Below, piece after piece: positions 16,367-24,148 of a DNA stretch of 64,000 nt (position 1 is the first letter of the stretch; the number at the start of each line of letters is the position of its first letter). The stretch is from Streptomyces lasiicapitis. Its GTDB lineage: Bacteria; Actinomycetota; Actinomycetes; Streptomycetales; Streptomycetaceae. Location: the NCBI RefSeq assembly GCF_014646335.1, contig NZ_BMNG01000008.1, positions 202,833 to 266,832 of the forward strand, read 5' to 3'. Both the position numbers and the translations under genes were made by a program. The notes beneath the pieces are model-generated. The model was not told where the DNA came from. It did no database searches and was given only the letters and a program-made list of their open reading frames with translations.

Positions 16367-18160
16367 TCAGTCCGGGGGGCTGTCGGCTGCCTGGCGACGG
16401 AGGGCTTCCGCTTCTTGGGTGCGGCCGGTCTCGTCGAGGAGGATGGCGAGGTTGTTCGTGGCGTTGGGGTGGCCCCGGTCGTGGGCCTGGCGATAGAGGG
16501 TCTCCGCCTCGTCGGTGCGGCCTGCCCGCTTCAGGAGGATGGCAAGGTTGTTCGTGGCGTTGAGGTGGCCCTTTTCGTAGGCTTGGCGGTAGAGGGTTTC
16601 GGCTTCTTCGACGCGGCCCGCGTCGGCCAGGAGGAGGGCGAGGTTGTTCGTGGCGTTGAGGTGGCCTCTGCTGTGGGCGTGGCGGTAGAGGGTTTCGGCT
16701 TCCTCGGTGCGGCCGGACTCGTTCAGGAGGTGGGCGAGGTTGAACGTGGCGTTGAGGTGGCCTCTGCTGTGGGCGTGGCGGTAGAGGGTTTCGGCTTCCT
16801 CGGTGAGGCCGGACCTGCTCAGGAGGTGGGCGAGGCTGAATGTGGCGTGGAGTTGGCCTTTTTCGTGGGCGTGGCGGCAGAGGGTTTCGGCTTCTTCGGT
16901 GCGGCCCGTCTTGTCCAGCACGAGCGCGAGGTTGCAGGCGGCTCGTGTGTCGCCCTTGTCGGCCAGCGGCCGCACAGCCGCCTCTGCGACGTGGAGTGCG
17001 CCACCTCGGTAGGCGCTCGTCGCGATGGCCGAGCGGTCGTCGTCGCCGGCCGCGTGGGCGAGCGCCGTCTCCCGTACCCAGTCCGGCACCGCCGACTCCG
17101 TACCGTCCACCAGGTAGTCGAACGCCGACCACCCCTCGGCCATAGGCACCAGCGGACTCGTCACCCCCAGCCGCACCCCCGAAGCCCACGCGAACGCCTC
17201 CTCAAGCCCCTCCGGCCGCAGCACCGAGCCGCCCGCCTCCGCCAGACACCGCTCGTGCACCTCCACCAGCAACCCCCGCGAGTACGGCCCCCGAAGTCCC
17301 GCCCGAGACAGATCCACAGCCGCCGTCACGAGCGCCGCCCCACGCGCGTGGCCGCACACCCGTCGAGCACGCCGCCACTCCTGCATCACCACCGGCCCGG
17401 CCGCCATGTACTCCGCGATCCCGTAAGTCCCGTGGTGCACCACGGCATCCGCGATCCGTGAGTCGTCGCAGTCCCCGGCGCGGGCCAACTCGCCCTCACT
17501 CCACAGCCGGTCCAGATCCACGACCTCCGCCGTCCGCAGCACCCGCGCCCCGAGCCCGGCCCAACTCTGCGCGGCGCCGCCCTCGTCGGCCGCGCTGAAC
17601 GTCTCGTACGGCTTCAACCGCATCGTCGCCACGACCGGCACCCGCAGCCGTACGAACTCCGCAAGCACCTCGGGCTCAAGGCCCTCCGGCCCGAGATACT
17701 GCTCCAGGTCGTCCAGCCACACCACGCACCGCAGGTGCCCGCAGGCCTCCAGCGCCTCCGGAGCGGGCCGCAGCCTCGCACCCACCGGGGGCGCCAACAC
17801 CCGGTACTCCGGGAGCAGTTCACGTATCGCCTCGAACGCGGCCCGCGTCTTGCCCGCCGTGGAGTCACCCACCACCAGCACGAGGCCGCCCTCCTCGGCC
17901 GCCTCCCGGACCCGCTCCCGCAACTCCTCGTCGATGTCCCGCGCGACGTACGGAGGCAGCTTGCTGCCGTCCTTCCCGGGCCGCGCCCGATGCGCCCCGG
18001 CGGCGAGGGCGTCCCAGTCGCGGGCGAGCGGCCAGCGGTCGGGGTCCTGCAAGTACCGCTGCGGCGCCCCCGCTTGAGCCGCGCCGAACGTGACGGACCC
18101 GATGGACTGCGCCTGGATGACGTCGCGTTGCTCGCCGCCGGAGATGTGGTTGGCCGCCAT
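16367..18160 (-). CDS. STAND-like P-loop ATPase with C-terminal TPR array
   Basis: 597 residues. Residues 1-30 (ISGGEQRDVIQAQSIGSVTFG) match the short leader often found on Streptomyces STAND/NACHT-type NTPases. The nucleotide site is seen as Walker A GDSTAGKT (98-105) and Walker B RCVVWLDDLE (144-153). The C-terminus (about 405-590) holds six 32-residue TPR-type repeats, such as NLAHLLNESGRTEEAETLYRHAHSRGHLNAT, four of them nearly identical. Such proteins are signal-sensing ATPases, some in antiphage defence; this is inference. Soluble, no membrane segment. Divergent from the profilin-like gene with 151 bp between. Confidence 0.8.
   Translation of the reverse strand: MAANHISGGEQRDVIQAQSIGSVTFGAAQAGAPQRYLQDPDRWPLARDWDALAAGAHRARPGKDGSKLPPYVARDIDEELRERVREAAEEGGLVLVVGDSTAGKTRAAFEAIRELLPEYRVLAPPVGARLRPAPEALEACGHLRCVVWLDDLEQYLGPEGLEPEVLAEFVRLRVPVVATMRLKPYETFSAADEGGAAQSWAGLGARVLRTAEVVDLDRLWSEGELARAGDCDDSRIADAVVHHGTYGIAEYMAAGPVVMQEWRRARRVCGHARGAALVTAAVDLSRAGLRGPYSRGLLVEVHERCLAEAGGSVLRPEGLEEAFAWASGVRLGVTSPLVPMAEGWSAFDYLVDGTESAVPDWVRETALAHAAGDDDRSAIATSAYRGGALHVAEAAVRPLADKGDTRAACNLALVLDKTGRTEEAETLCRHAHEKGQLHATFSLAHLLSRSGLTEEAETLYRHAHSRGHLNATFNLAHLLNESGRTEEAETLYRHAHSRGHLNATNNLALLLADAGRVEEAETLYRQAYEKGHLNATNNLAILLKRAGRTDEAETLYRQAHDRGHPNATNNLAILLDETGRTQEAEALRRQAADSPPD
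16553..16936. repeat. 96-bp tandem repeats encoding TPRs
   Basis: Within the P-loop/TPR gene the DNA repeats every 96 bp. Units at 16650 and 16746 share about 68 bases with one difference, beginning GTGGCGTTGAGGTGGCCTCT. The match is close at DNA level, not only protein level, which points to recent duplication or gene conversion of the repeat units. Confidence 0.75.
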
Positions 18161-18311
18161 GCCTCCCTACGGTAGACGGGGGCGCGCGGTCGGCGTGGCC
18201 TGGATTCTCCGTATCGGATCGGAACTCGGTCCGCGGACATTACGTTTTCAAGGAGAGATCCTCTCGGGGGACGCCGTCAGAAGCAGTGGCACGGTCGGCT
18301 AGGAGGCACCT

Positions 18312-18785
18312 GTGCGTGAGCGTTGGCAGAAGTTCATGGGGCAAGGGGACGACTTCGGGGATCAGTACCAACGGCCCGGTGGGCAGTGGTCCACGAAGCC
18401 CGGGGACGAGTGGCAGCAGTACATGGACTACTACCTCATGGGCAGCGGCGCCTTCTCCAGCGGCGTCATCCTCGACTTCGAGGGCAGGACCCTCGCCACC
18501 TCCTACGACATTCAGGTCACCGAGAAGGAGGGCTTTCTCCTCGGCGCCCTCGTCGACGAACCCGAGAACCTCGGCTCCCGGTCCGTCAGGATCGGCGGCA
18601 ACGAGTACGCCAACCTCGGACACGAAGTCCGCACGCTCTACGGCTCGAACGGCTTCAACGGCTTCCTCGCCGCCAAGTCCAGAACCGCCCTCGTCGCCTG
18701 CCTCTATGTGGAGGGCCAGCCCCGCAGCGACGCGTCCAACGTCCTTGAGAAGTTCGTGGACTTCTTGGTGAAGAAGGGGCTCTGA
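18312..18785 (+). CDS. Profilin-like protein
   Basis: 157 residues, GTG 18312 with a strong AGGAGG 5 bases upstream. After an N-terminal extension (1-31, Gln/Gly-rich) the rest lines up in order with eukaryotic profilin: EWQQYMDYYLM (33-43; plant profilin WQTYVDDHLM), GVILDFEGRTLATS (51-64; AIVGHDGSVWAQS), a helix EGFLLGALVDEPENL (73-87), SVRIGGNEYANL (91-102; GLHLGGTKYMVI), GSNGFNGFLAAKSRTALVACLY (111-132; [22 protein letters not shown], split here into its parts) and a C-terminal helix NVLEKFVDFLVKKGL (143-157; MVVERLGDYLIDQGL). Profilins bind actin monomers and proline-rich peptides in eukaryotes and Asgard archaea. A partner here is unknown; the gene is divergent from the P-loop/TPR gene and convergent with a PHD-like gene. 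Confidence 0.78.
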   Translation: MRERWQKFMGQGDDFGDQYQRPGGQWSTKPGDEWQQYMDYYLMGSGAFSSGVILDFEGRTLATSYDIQVTEKEGFLLGALVDEPENLGSRSVRIGGNEYANLGHEVRTLYGSNGFNGFLAAKSRTALVACLYVEGQPRSDASNVLEKFVDFLVKKGL

Positions 18786-18837
18786 TCCGCTCTGCGGTTT
18801 GGTGACGGCGGGTACAGCGCCGGCGCCGGGCGGAGCA

Positions 18838-19365
18838 CTAGCGTCGGTCCGTCACCCGCGGGTCGGGTGCCGGACCGTAGTCGCCGTCGTGATCCCTGGT
18901 CAGCGCCCCGCGCAGCTCCGGGTCCGAGTGGACCTCCGCCGTGTGTTGCCACGCGATGAGGAGCTGAGCCACGGACGCGCTGTTGGCGACGGAGTCAGCG
19001 GCCCGCATCGTGTCGACCAGTTCGACGGCGAAGGCGTGGATGTCTGCCTCCGGCAGGAAACGGACCCAAGGGAACGCGTCCGGCAGTATGTCGAGAAGCA
19101 GATCCATGCTGCCCGGCTCCCGCTGCGCGATCGCGGCCAGAATCCGCGTCGCCGCCGACACCACGGTCTGGTCCTGCTGCGCCCGCGCCGCGGTGGTGAG
19201 GACCAAGTCCTCGCCGTCCCTCCGGTGCAGCAGCAAGTGTGGTGAGTCTTTGAGCCGGGCGAGGGTCTGTCTGTTCTTGTTCACCAACTCGGAGAAGGTC
19301 ACGGCGGCCGTTGCGGGAGGTACGGCAGATGCCGCAGCGGGGGCGGCTGCGTTCTCAGCGCTCAT
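18838..19365 (-). CDS. PHD/YefM-like (antitoxin-type) protein
   Basis: 175 residues. Residues 23-65 read VTFSELVNKNRQTLARLKDS then HLLLHRRDGEDLVLTTAARA, the DNA-binding fold of Phd/YefM antitoxins (SELxxNxxxxLxxL, RRDGExLVLTT). The remaining 110 residues are a helical extension not found in short antitoxins. No toxin gene is adjacent (53 bp to the profilin-like gene 3' end; 93 bp to the AraC gene), so it may be an orphan or a regulator. A Streptomyces family of such long PHD-type proteins exists; function not established. Confidence 0.7.
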   Translation of the reverse strand: MSAENAAAPAAASAVPPATAAVTFSELVNKNRQTLARLKDSPHLLLHRRDGEDLVLTTAARAQQDQTVVSAATRILAAIAQREPGSMDLLLDILPDAFPWVRFLPEADIHAFAVELVDTMRAADSVANSASVAQLLIAWQHTAEVHSDPELRGALTRDHDGDYGPAPDPRVTDRR

Positions 19366-19458
19366 ACTTCGAAACTAGTTTGAAAGTCATGGCTGCGCCA
19401 TCGCCCACACGAGGGACTGGCCCGTCCGTGCGGCTGCCGACGGGCGTGCCGCAGTCCC

Positions 19459-20406
19459 TCATGGCACCCGCGCGAGCGGTGCGTGCCTCGCCCGGTAGCG
19501 CCCCGGTGTCGTCCCGAACTCCCTGTTGAACGCGTGCGACAGGGCGTACGGCGAGGCGTAGCCCACGCGGTGCGCGATCGTGGTCAAAGGGGCCTCGCCG
19601 GCGCGCAGCAGGGCCGCCGCCCGCGTCATGCGCCACCAGCCGAGGTAGGCCATCGGCGGGCGGCCCACCAGGGCGGTGAACTTGCGGGCGAGGGTGGCCC
19701 GCGAGACGCCCGTGCGGGCGGCCAGGCCGTCGTTGGTCCAGGGGTGGGCCGGGTCCGAGTGCAGCAGGCGCAGGGCTGTCGCCACGACCGGGTCGCCGAG
19801 GGCGCATGGCCAGCCCGGGGTGGCGTCCGCCGCGTGGTCCGTCATCCAGGCGCGGATCATGTAGACGAGCAGGAGGTCCAGGAGGCTCGGTACGGCGATG
19901 TCGGCTCCGGCTCCGGTTCCGGGGGCGCCGGCCTCGGTCTCCCTCGCCAACAGGCCCACCGCCGCGTGCAGTTCGGGGTGGCGGTCCGGGCGGGCGGGGA
20001 GGTGGATGACGTCGGGCAGCTCGGTGAGGAGGGGGTGGGCTCGGGCGCGGTCCAGGCGGTATTTGCCGCACATGAACTCGACGGGGGCCGTGCCGGTGCC
20101 TCGGGGTGGTTCTGCGTCCAGCCATCGCTCGAACAGCACCGCCCTCCCCGCCACATCCCCCTCCGCCGCCGCGTCCGCCAGGACGTGTTCCGAGCCGTGC
20201 GGCAGCAGCACCGCATCGCCCGCGCTCAGCTCGACCGGGCGGCGGCCCTCGTCGAGCAGGAGTCGGCAGTTGCCCGACAGGACCACGTGGAAGCCCGCCC
20301 CCTCGTACGCGGACAGCCGGGTGCACCAACTCCCGGACGCCCGCACCCGGTTCGCCGAGGGGCTGCCCACGCGTACGGCCGAGATCGCGTCGCTGACTAC
20401 ATCCAT
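19459..20406 (-). CDS. AraC family regulator with cupin domain
   Basis: 315 residues. The N-terminal half (15-170) is a cupin-type sensing domain: YEGAGFHVVLSGNCRLLLDE and LSAGDAVLLPHGSEHVL. The C-terminal half (210-310) has two helix-turn-helix units: NDGLAARTGVSRATLARKF and TIAHRVGYASPYALSHAFNR, the AraC signature ending FGTTPGRYR. It may control the divergent MBL-fold gene 129 bp away, but such cupin-AraC regulators often act elsewhere. Confidence 0.88.
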   Translation of the reverse strand: MDVVSDAISAVRVGSPSANRVRASGSWCTRLSAYEGAGFHVVLSGNCRLLLDEGRRPVELSAGDAVLLPHGSEHVLADAAAEGDVAGRAVLFERWLDAEPPRGTGTAPVEFMCGKYRLDRARAHPLLTELPDVIHLPARPDRHPELHAAVGLLARETEAGAPGTGAGADIAVPSLLDLLLVYMIRAWMTDHAADATPGWPCALGDPVVATALRLLHSDPAHPWTNDGLAARTGVSRATLARKFTALVGRPPMAYLGWWRMTRAAALLRAGEAPLTTIAHRVGYASPYALSHAFNREFGTTPGRYRARHAPLARVP

Positions 20407-20535
20407 GCGGAGAGCGTACGCGGATGGTGAGTCGTTTGCGTATTCAGATGAGGGCTTCAGGCATTGGGACGCTCAGGTCTGCTCCTTACGGTGAGGCGTA
20501 GGCATTGAAAGTGGAAGAGAGGGTGAGGGGACGGC

Positions 20536-21474
20536 ATGGAGCAGCAGCGGTTCGTGTTGGGGGACGTCGACGTGATCCGGGTCGAGGAGCTTCGGGGGCG
20601 CTTCGGAGCGGGGAAGGTTCTCGTGCCCGACTGCCCGCCCGACGTGTGGCGGGACAACGCCGGCTGGCTCGCGCCCGACTTCTGGGACCCGGAGGACGAC
20701 CAGGTCGTGGGCGTCGTACAGACGTGGGTGCTGCGCAGCGAGGGGCGGACGGTGCTCGTCGACACGGGGGTCGGGAACGGGCGCGAGCGGCCCGGCTCCC
20801 CGGTCTTCCACCGGCTTGAGACCGATTTCCTGGGTCGGCTCGATGCCGTCGGCGTACGTCCCGAGGACGTGGACGTCGTCGTCAACACGCATCTGCACGG
20901 TGATCATGTGGGCTGGAACACCCGCGCGGAGGGCGGCGGCGCGGCGGGAGGTGACTGGGTGCCCACCTTCCCGAACGCCACCTACCTCATGCCCGCCGCC
21001 GACTACGCCCACTTCTCGCCGGAAGGCGCCGCCGCACTGCCCGCGCCGCGCGACGACGCCGAGCGCGGCCGCCGCGAGGACCACCGGAACGTCTTCGCGG
21101 ACAGCGTGGAGCCGGTGCGGCGGGCGGGGCAGGCCGTGCTGTGGGAGGGCGGGTACCGGATCGACGGCAACCTGACCCTCGAACCCGCCCCCGGTCACAC
21201 CCCGGGCTCCAGCGTGCTGCGCCTGGCCTCCGGCACGGACCGGGCGGTCTTCGTGGGCGACCTGCTCCACACCCCCGTACAGATCCTCGATCCCGCGTGC
21301 AGCAGTTGTCTCTGCGAGGACCCGAAGGCTGCTGCCGTCAGCCGCCGCCGCGTCCTGGAGCGTGCCGCCGACGAACGCGAGCTGTTCGTGCCCGCGCACT
21401 TCGGCGGGGCGGGCGTGGCCGAGGTGCGGCGCGAGGGGGGTGGGTTCGCGGTGGGGCGGTGGGGGGCCGCGTGA
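20536..21474 (+). CDS. MBL-fold metallo-hydrolase
   Basis: 312 residues with the metallo-beta-lactamase-fold metal ligands: NTHLHGDHVGW (about residues 116-126), GHTPGSS (about 221-227) and the Asp in AVFVGDLLH. An N-terminal VGVVQTWVLRSEGRTVLVDT strand holds the ancestral core. Dinuclear zinc hydrolase; substrate unknown (candidate activities: lactonase, thioesterase or sulfatase-like). The gene's stop codon lies in the first of three tandem repeats (21460-21548). A good GAGGGTGAGGGG precedes ATG 20536. Confidence 0.88.
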   Translation: MEQQRFVLGDVDVIRVEELRGRFGAGKVLVPDCPPDVWRDNAGWLAPDFWDPEDDQVVGVVQTWVLRSEGRTVLVDTGVGNGRERPGSPVFHRLETDFLGRLDAVGVRPEDVDVVVNTHLHGDHVGWNTRAEGGGAAGGDWVPTFPNATYLMPAADYAHFSPEGAAALPAPRDDAERGRREDHRNVFADSVEPVRRAGQAVLWEGGYRIDGNLTLEPAPGHTPGSSVLRLASGTDRAVFVGDLLHTPVQILDPACSSCLCEDPKAAAVSRRRVLERAADERELFVPAHFGGAGVAEVRREGGGFAVGRWGAA

Positions 21475-21548
21475 GCCGGCCCCGGGCCCGGTGGGGGCCG
21501 CGTGAGTCGGCCGGGGCCGGTGGGGGGCCGCGTGAGTCGGCGGCCCCC
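21460..21548. repeat. Three tandem repeats at the end of the MBL gene
   Basis: Units of 30-31 bp, each containing TGGGGG(G)CCGCGTGAG(C/T)CGGC, start near 21460, 21492 and 21521. The first contains the real stop codon in GCCGCGTGA; each later copy repeats the same stop in the same context. Probably slippage duplication. Confidence 0.7.
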
Positions 21549-21591
21549 CTGCGCCCTGAGCCCTGCTCCGTCAGCCAGGGCTACCTGCCAC

Positions 21592-22089
21592 TCAGAGCTG
21601 GCCGGACTCCGCGATCGTGATCTTGGCGGAGGTGCGGCCGGAGCCCGAGCCCAGGCTCTCGATCTTCTTGACGACCTTCATGCTCTCCTCGTCGGCGACC
21701 TCGCCGAACACGACGTGCTTGCCGTCGAGCCACGACGTCACGATCGTCGTGATGAAGAACTGCGAGCCGTTGCTGTTCGGGCCCGCGTTGGCCATGGAGA
21801 GCTGGCCCGGCTTGGTGTGCTTGAGCGTGAAGTTCTCGTCGGCGAACTTCTCGCCGTAGATGCTCTTGCCGCCCGTGCCGTCGCCGCGGGTGAAGTCACC
21901 GCCCTGGAGCATGAAGTCCGGGATGACGCGGTGGAACGACGAGCCCGCGTAGCCGAAGCCCTTCTCGCCGGTCGCCAGCGCGCGGAAGTTCTCCACGGTC
22001 TTGGGGGCGACGTCGTCGAACAGGTCCATGTTGATGCGGCCCGCGGGGACGTCGTCGATGGTGATGTCGAAGTAAACCTTGATTGTCAT
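21592..22089 (-). CDS. Peptidyl-prolyl cis-trans isomerase, cyclophilin type
   Basis: 165 residues from ATG 22089; the frame extends upstream but MTIKVYFDITIDDVPAG is the usual cyclophilin start. Full catalytic signature: FHRVIPDFMLQGGDFTRGDG (about residues 54-73), GPNSNGSQFFIT (about 101-112) and WLDGKHVVFGEV (about 119-130), covering the Arg, Phe, Gln and Trp of the active site. Cytosolic folding catalyst. Standing alone between the convergent MBL gene and the SGNH hydrolase gene. Confidence 0.95.
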   Translation of the reverse strand: MTIKVYFDITIDDVPAGRINMDLFDDVAPKTVENFRALATGEKGFGYAGSSFHRVIPDFMLQGGDFTRGDGTGGKSIYGEKFADENFTLKHTKPGQLSMANAGPNSNGSQFFITTIVTSWLDGKHVVFGEVADEESMKVVKKIESLGSGSGRTSAKITIAESGQL

Positions 22090-22179
22090 GGTCCCCATCC
22101 TGGCATCTGCTCCCGCGGGGTCGAGCCAGGCCACCCGCAAAGCCACGAGACAGGCCTTGGTCGGGGCCTCAGTCCGGGC

Positions 22180-22863
22180 CTAGTCCGGGACCTGGTCCGG
22201 CGGCCCGCCCAGGTCCCACGCCTCCCACATCGCCGCCGCGAACGCCGCCGCCAGCTTCCGCTCGCCGTGCTCGTTCGGATGCGTGCCGTCGTACGTGTCC
22301 AGATTGATGTCGTACGCGGCCGGCGGCGAGGCCAGGAGCAGCGCGGACGCGGCCGTGTCCAGGTCGGCGACCGTCTTGGCCAGGAGCTCGTTGAAGCGGG
22401 CGACCTCGGCGCCGAAGCCGGGGTCGTCCTCCGCGCGGACGTTCGGGATGACGGGCAGCACGGCGAGGGCGACGCGCGGGTTGGCGGCGCGGGCCTCGGC
22501 GACGAAGCCGCGTACGTTCTCCGCTGTCTGCTCGGCGTTGGTGTAGAAGCCCAGGTCGATGAGGCCGAGGGAGACGAGGACGACGTCCGCGCGGTGCGCG
22601 GTGACGGCGTCGCCGATCAGCGGGACCATGTGCTGCCAGCCCTCGCCCCAGCCCGCCAAGTGGCGCCGGGGGAAGTCGGGTTCGGCGTACTCGTACGACG
22701 TCGGGGCCTCGGTCGCCTTGTCGTACAGCGTCTCCCGAGGGCCGACGATCTTGAAGGGGGCGCCGTGGGTGGCGCACAGGTGGCGCCACATCCAGTAGCG
22801 CCAGGTGTGTTCACCGGCGCTTCCGATGGTCATCGAGTCGCCGACGAACATGAACCTGAGCAT
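22180..22863 (-). CDS. SGNH/GDSL hydrolase
   Basis: 227 residues. Block I is MFVGDSMTIGSAGEHTW (Ser about residue 10), block V is DGTHPNEHGERKLA with the catalytic Asp and His near the end. Between them lies a Rossmann-like fold, VVLVSLGLIDLG and VALAVLPVIPN. Esterase or lipase of the SGNH superfamily; no signal peptide, so cytosolic in this reading. The frame is open well upstream to 23520, but ATG 22863 begins the fold; the longer version would overlap the divergent secreted protein gene (23017). Confidence 0.85.
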   Translation of the reverse strand: MLRFMFVGDSMTIGSAGEHTWRYWMWRHLCATHGAPFKIVGPRETLYDKATEAPTSYEYAEPDFPRRHLAGWGEGWQHMVPLIGDAVTAHRADVVLVSLGLIDLGFYTNAEQTAENVRGFVAEARAANPRVALAVLPVIPNVRAEDDPGFGAEVARFNELLAKTVADLDTAASALLLASPPAAYDINLDTYDGTHPNEHGERKLAAAFAAAMWEAWDLGGPPDQVPD

Positions 22864-23016
22864 CCGCTCATCATCGCGCCACGACGGGGCCGCGGCCGCC
22901 GCTTCGCGTGTGAGGCTGGGCACGCGGGGTGTGACGCTGGGCACGTGGGGTGTGAGGCTCGGCACCTCGCGCGGGCGCGCGACCGGCCGCGCCGCGCGGA
23001 TGGCACGCTTGAGGCC

Positions 23017-24045
23017 ATGCGCTCGCTTCCGCCTCTGGCCCCCGGTGCCGCCGCCACGGCTGCCACCGCCGTCGCCGTGTGCACGGCGCTCGCCCTGACC
23101 GCCCCCGCGGCCCGCGCCGACGACAAGCCGGGCAACGACGGCTTCTCGATCAAGGACCCGCGCATCACCGAGTCCAGCGGACTCGTCGCGTCCCGCGCCC
23201 ACCCCGGCGTCTACTGGACCCACAACGACCAGGACAAGGGCGCCTTCCTGTACGCGGTGGACAGCAGGACGGGCAAGACGGTCGCCACGATCACGATGAC
23301 GGGCGTCGGCACCCCGCGCGACGTCGAGGCGATCTCCATGGGGCCCGACGGTGATCTGTACGTCGGTGACATCGGCGACAACCTCGGCGGCAAGTGGTCC
23401 TTCGTGTGGGTCTACAAGCTGCCCGAGCCCAAGCAGCTCAAGGACCAGTCGATCCGCGCCGAGCAGTACGTCGTGAAGTACTCCGACGGCCCGCGCGACG
23501 CCGAGTCGCTGATGGTCCACCCGAAGACGGGGCGCATCTACATCGCCGACAAGAAGGAGGACGGCGAGGGCAGCCTGTACGAGAGCCCGCCGCCCGCCGA
23601 GTTGTCCACTTCACGGCCCAACATCTTCAAGCGCGTCGCCGACATCGACCTGTGGGCCACGGACGGCGCCTTCTCACCCAACGGCAAGCAGCTCGCCCTG
23701 CGGGGGTACCTGGGCGGCGTCACGTACAAGTGGGAGGGCCCCGGCGGGAAGATCAAACGCGAAGGGCGCTTGAGCGTGCCGCTGCAGCGCCAGGGCGAGT
23801 CCCTGGCCTTCAGCCCGGACGGGAGCCGGCTGATGTTCGGGACCGAGGGGCAGGAGAGCGACGTCGAGCCGAGGGATGTCGAGGGCGCCGGGTCCCCCGG
23901 CGGGGCGGCGTCGTCCGGCGGGGCGTCGTCCGACGGGGACGGGGACGGTGGGCTTGGCGGGTACAAGGGCGGGGCCCTTGCACTGGGGGCCGTGCTGGTC
24001 GCCTTCTTTGGGTTGAAGCGGTTGTTCCGGCGCAAGGAGGGGTGA
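23017..24045 (+). CDS. Secreted, membrane-anchored beta-propeller-like protein
   Basis: 342 residues. Signal peptide at residues 1-38 (cleavage near ARA-DD). The mature part (60-280) has propeller-type blades: YWTHNDQDKGAFLYAVD, DLYVGDIGDN, IYIADKKEDGEGSLYES, LAFSPDGSRLMFGTE. The end is a Ser/Gly/Asp-rich linker (290-320), a single membrane span GGALALGAVLVAFFGL and basic RRKEG, so it is held at the cell surface. No LPxTG sorting motif. Function unknown. ATG 23017 is a fair start before the hydrophobic segment. Confidence 0.82.
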   Translation: MRSLPPLAPGAAATAATAVAVCTALALTAPAARADDKPGNDGFSIKDPRITESSGLVASRAHPGVYWTHNDQDKGAFLYAVDSRTGKTVATITMTGVGTPRDVEAISMGPDGDLYVGDIGDNLGGKWSFVWVYKLPEPKQLKDQSIRAEQYVVKYSDGPRDAESLMVHPKTGRIYIADKKEDGEGSLYESPPPAELSTSRPNIFKRVADIDLWATDGAFSPNGKQLALRGYLGGVTYKWEGPGGKIKREGRLSVPLQRQGESLAFSPDGSRLMFGTEGQESDVEPRDVEGAGSPGGAASSGGASSDGDGDGGLGGYKGGALALGAVLVAFFGLKRLFRRKEG

Positions 24046-24069
24046 GTGCCTCACTGGGTCGTGAGTGAC

Positions 24070-24138
24070 CTGCGGGCCGGTGGGGGCTGGTCGCGCCCAC
24101 GCGGCGGAGCCGCATATCGACACAGCCCCGCGCCCCTG
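24070..24138. repeat. Dispersed intergenic repeat, copy B (long form)
   Basis: Same flanks as copies A (3910-3952) and C (53731-53800), with a central insert containing GCGGC-GGA-GCCGC, located between the convergent propeller gene and TetR gene. Probable 3'-end structure. Confidence 0.75.
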
Positions 24139-24148
24139 AAGACGCTCC

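Noticed and set aside
18160..18312. CRISPR or tRNA content in the 13.7-19.4 kb pocket
   Set aside because: No tandem spacer-repeat pattern or tRNA cloverleaf was seen here or elsewhere in the window.
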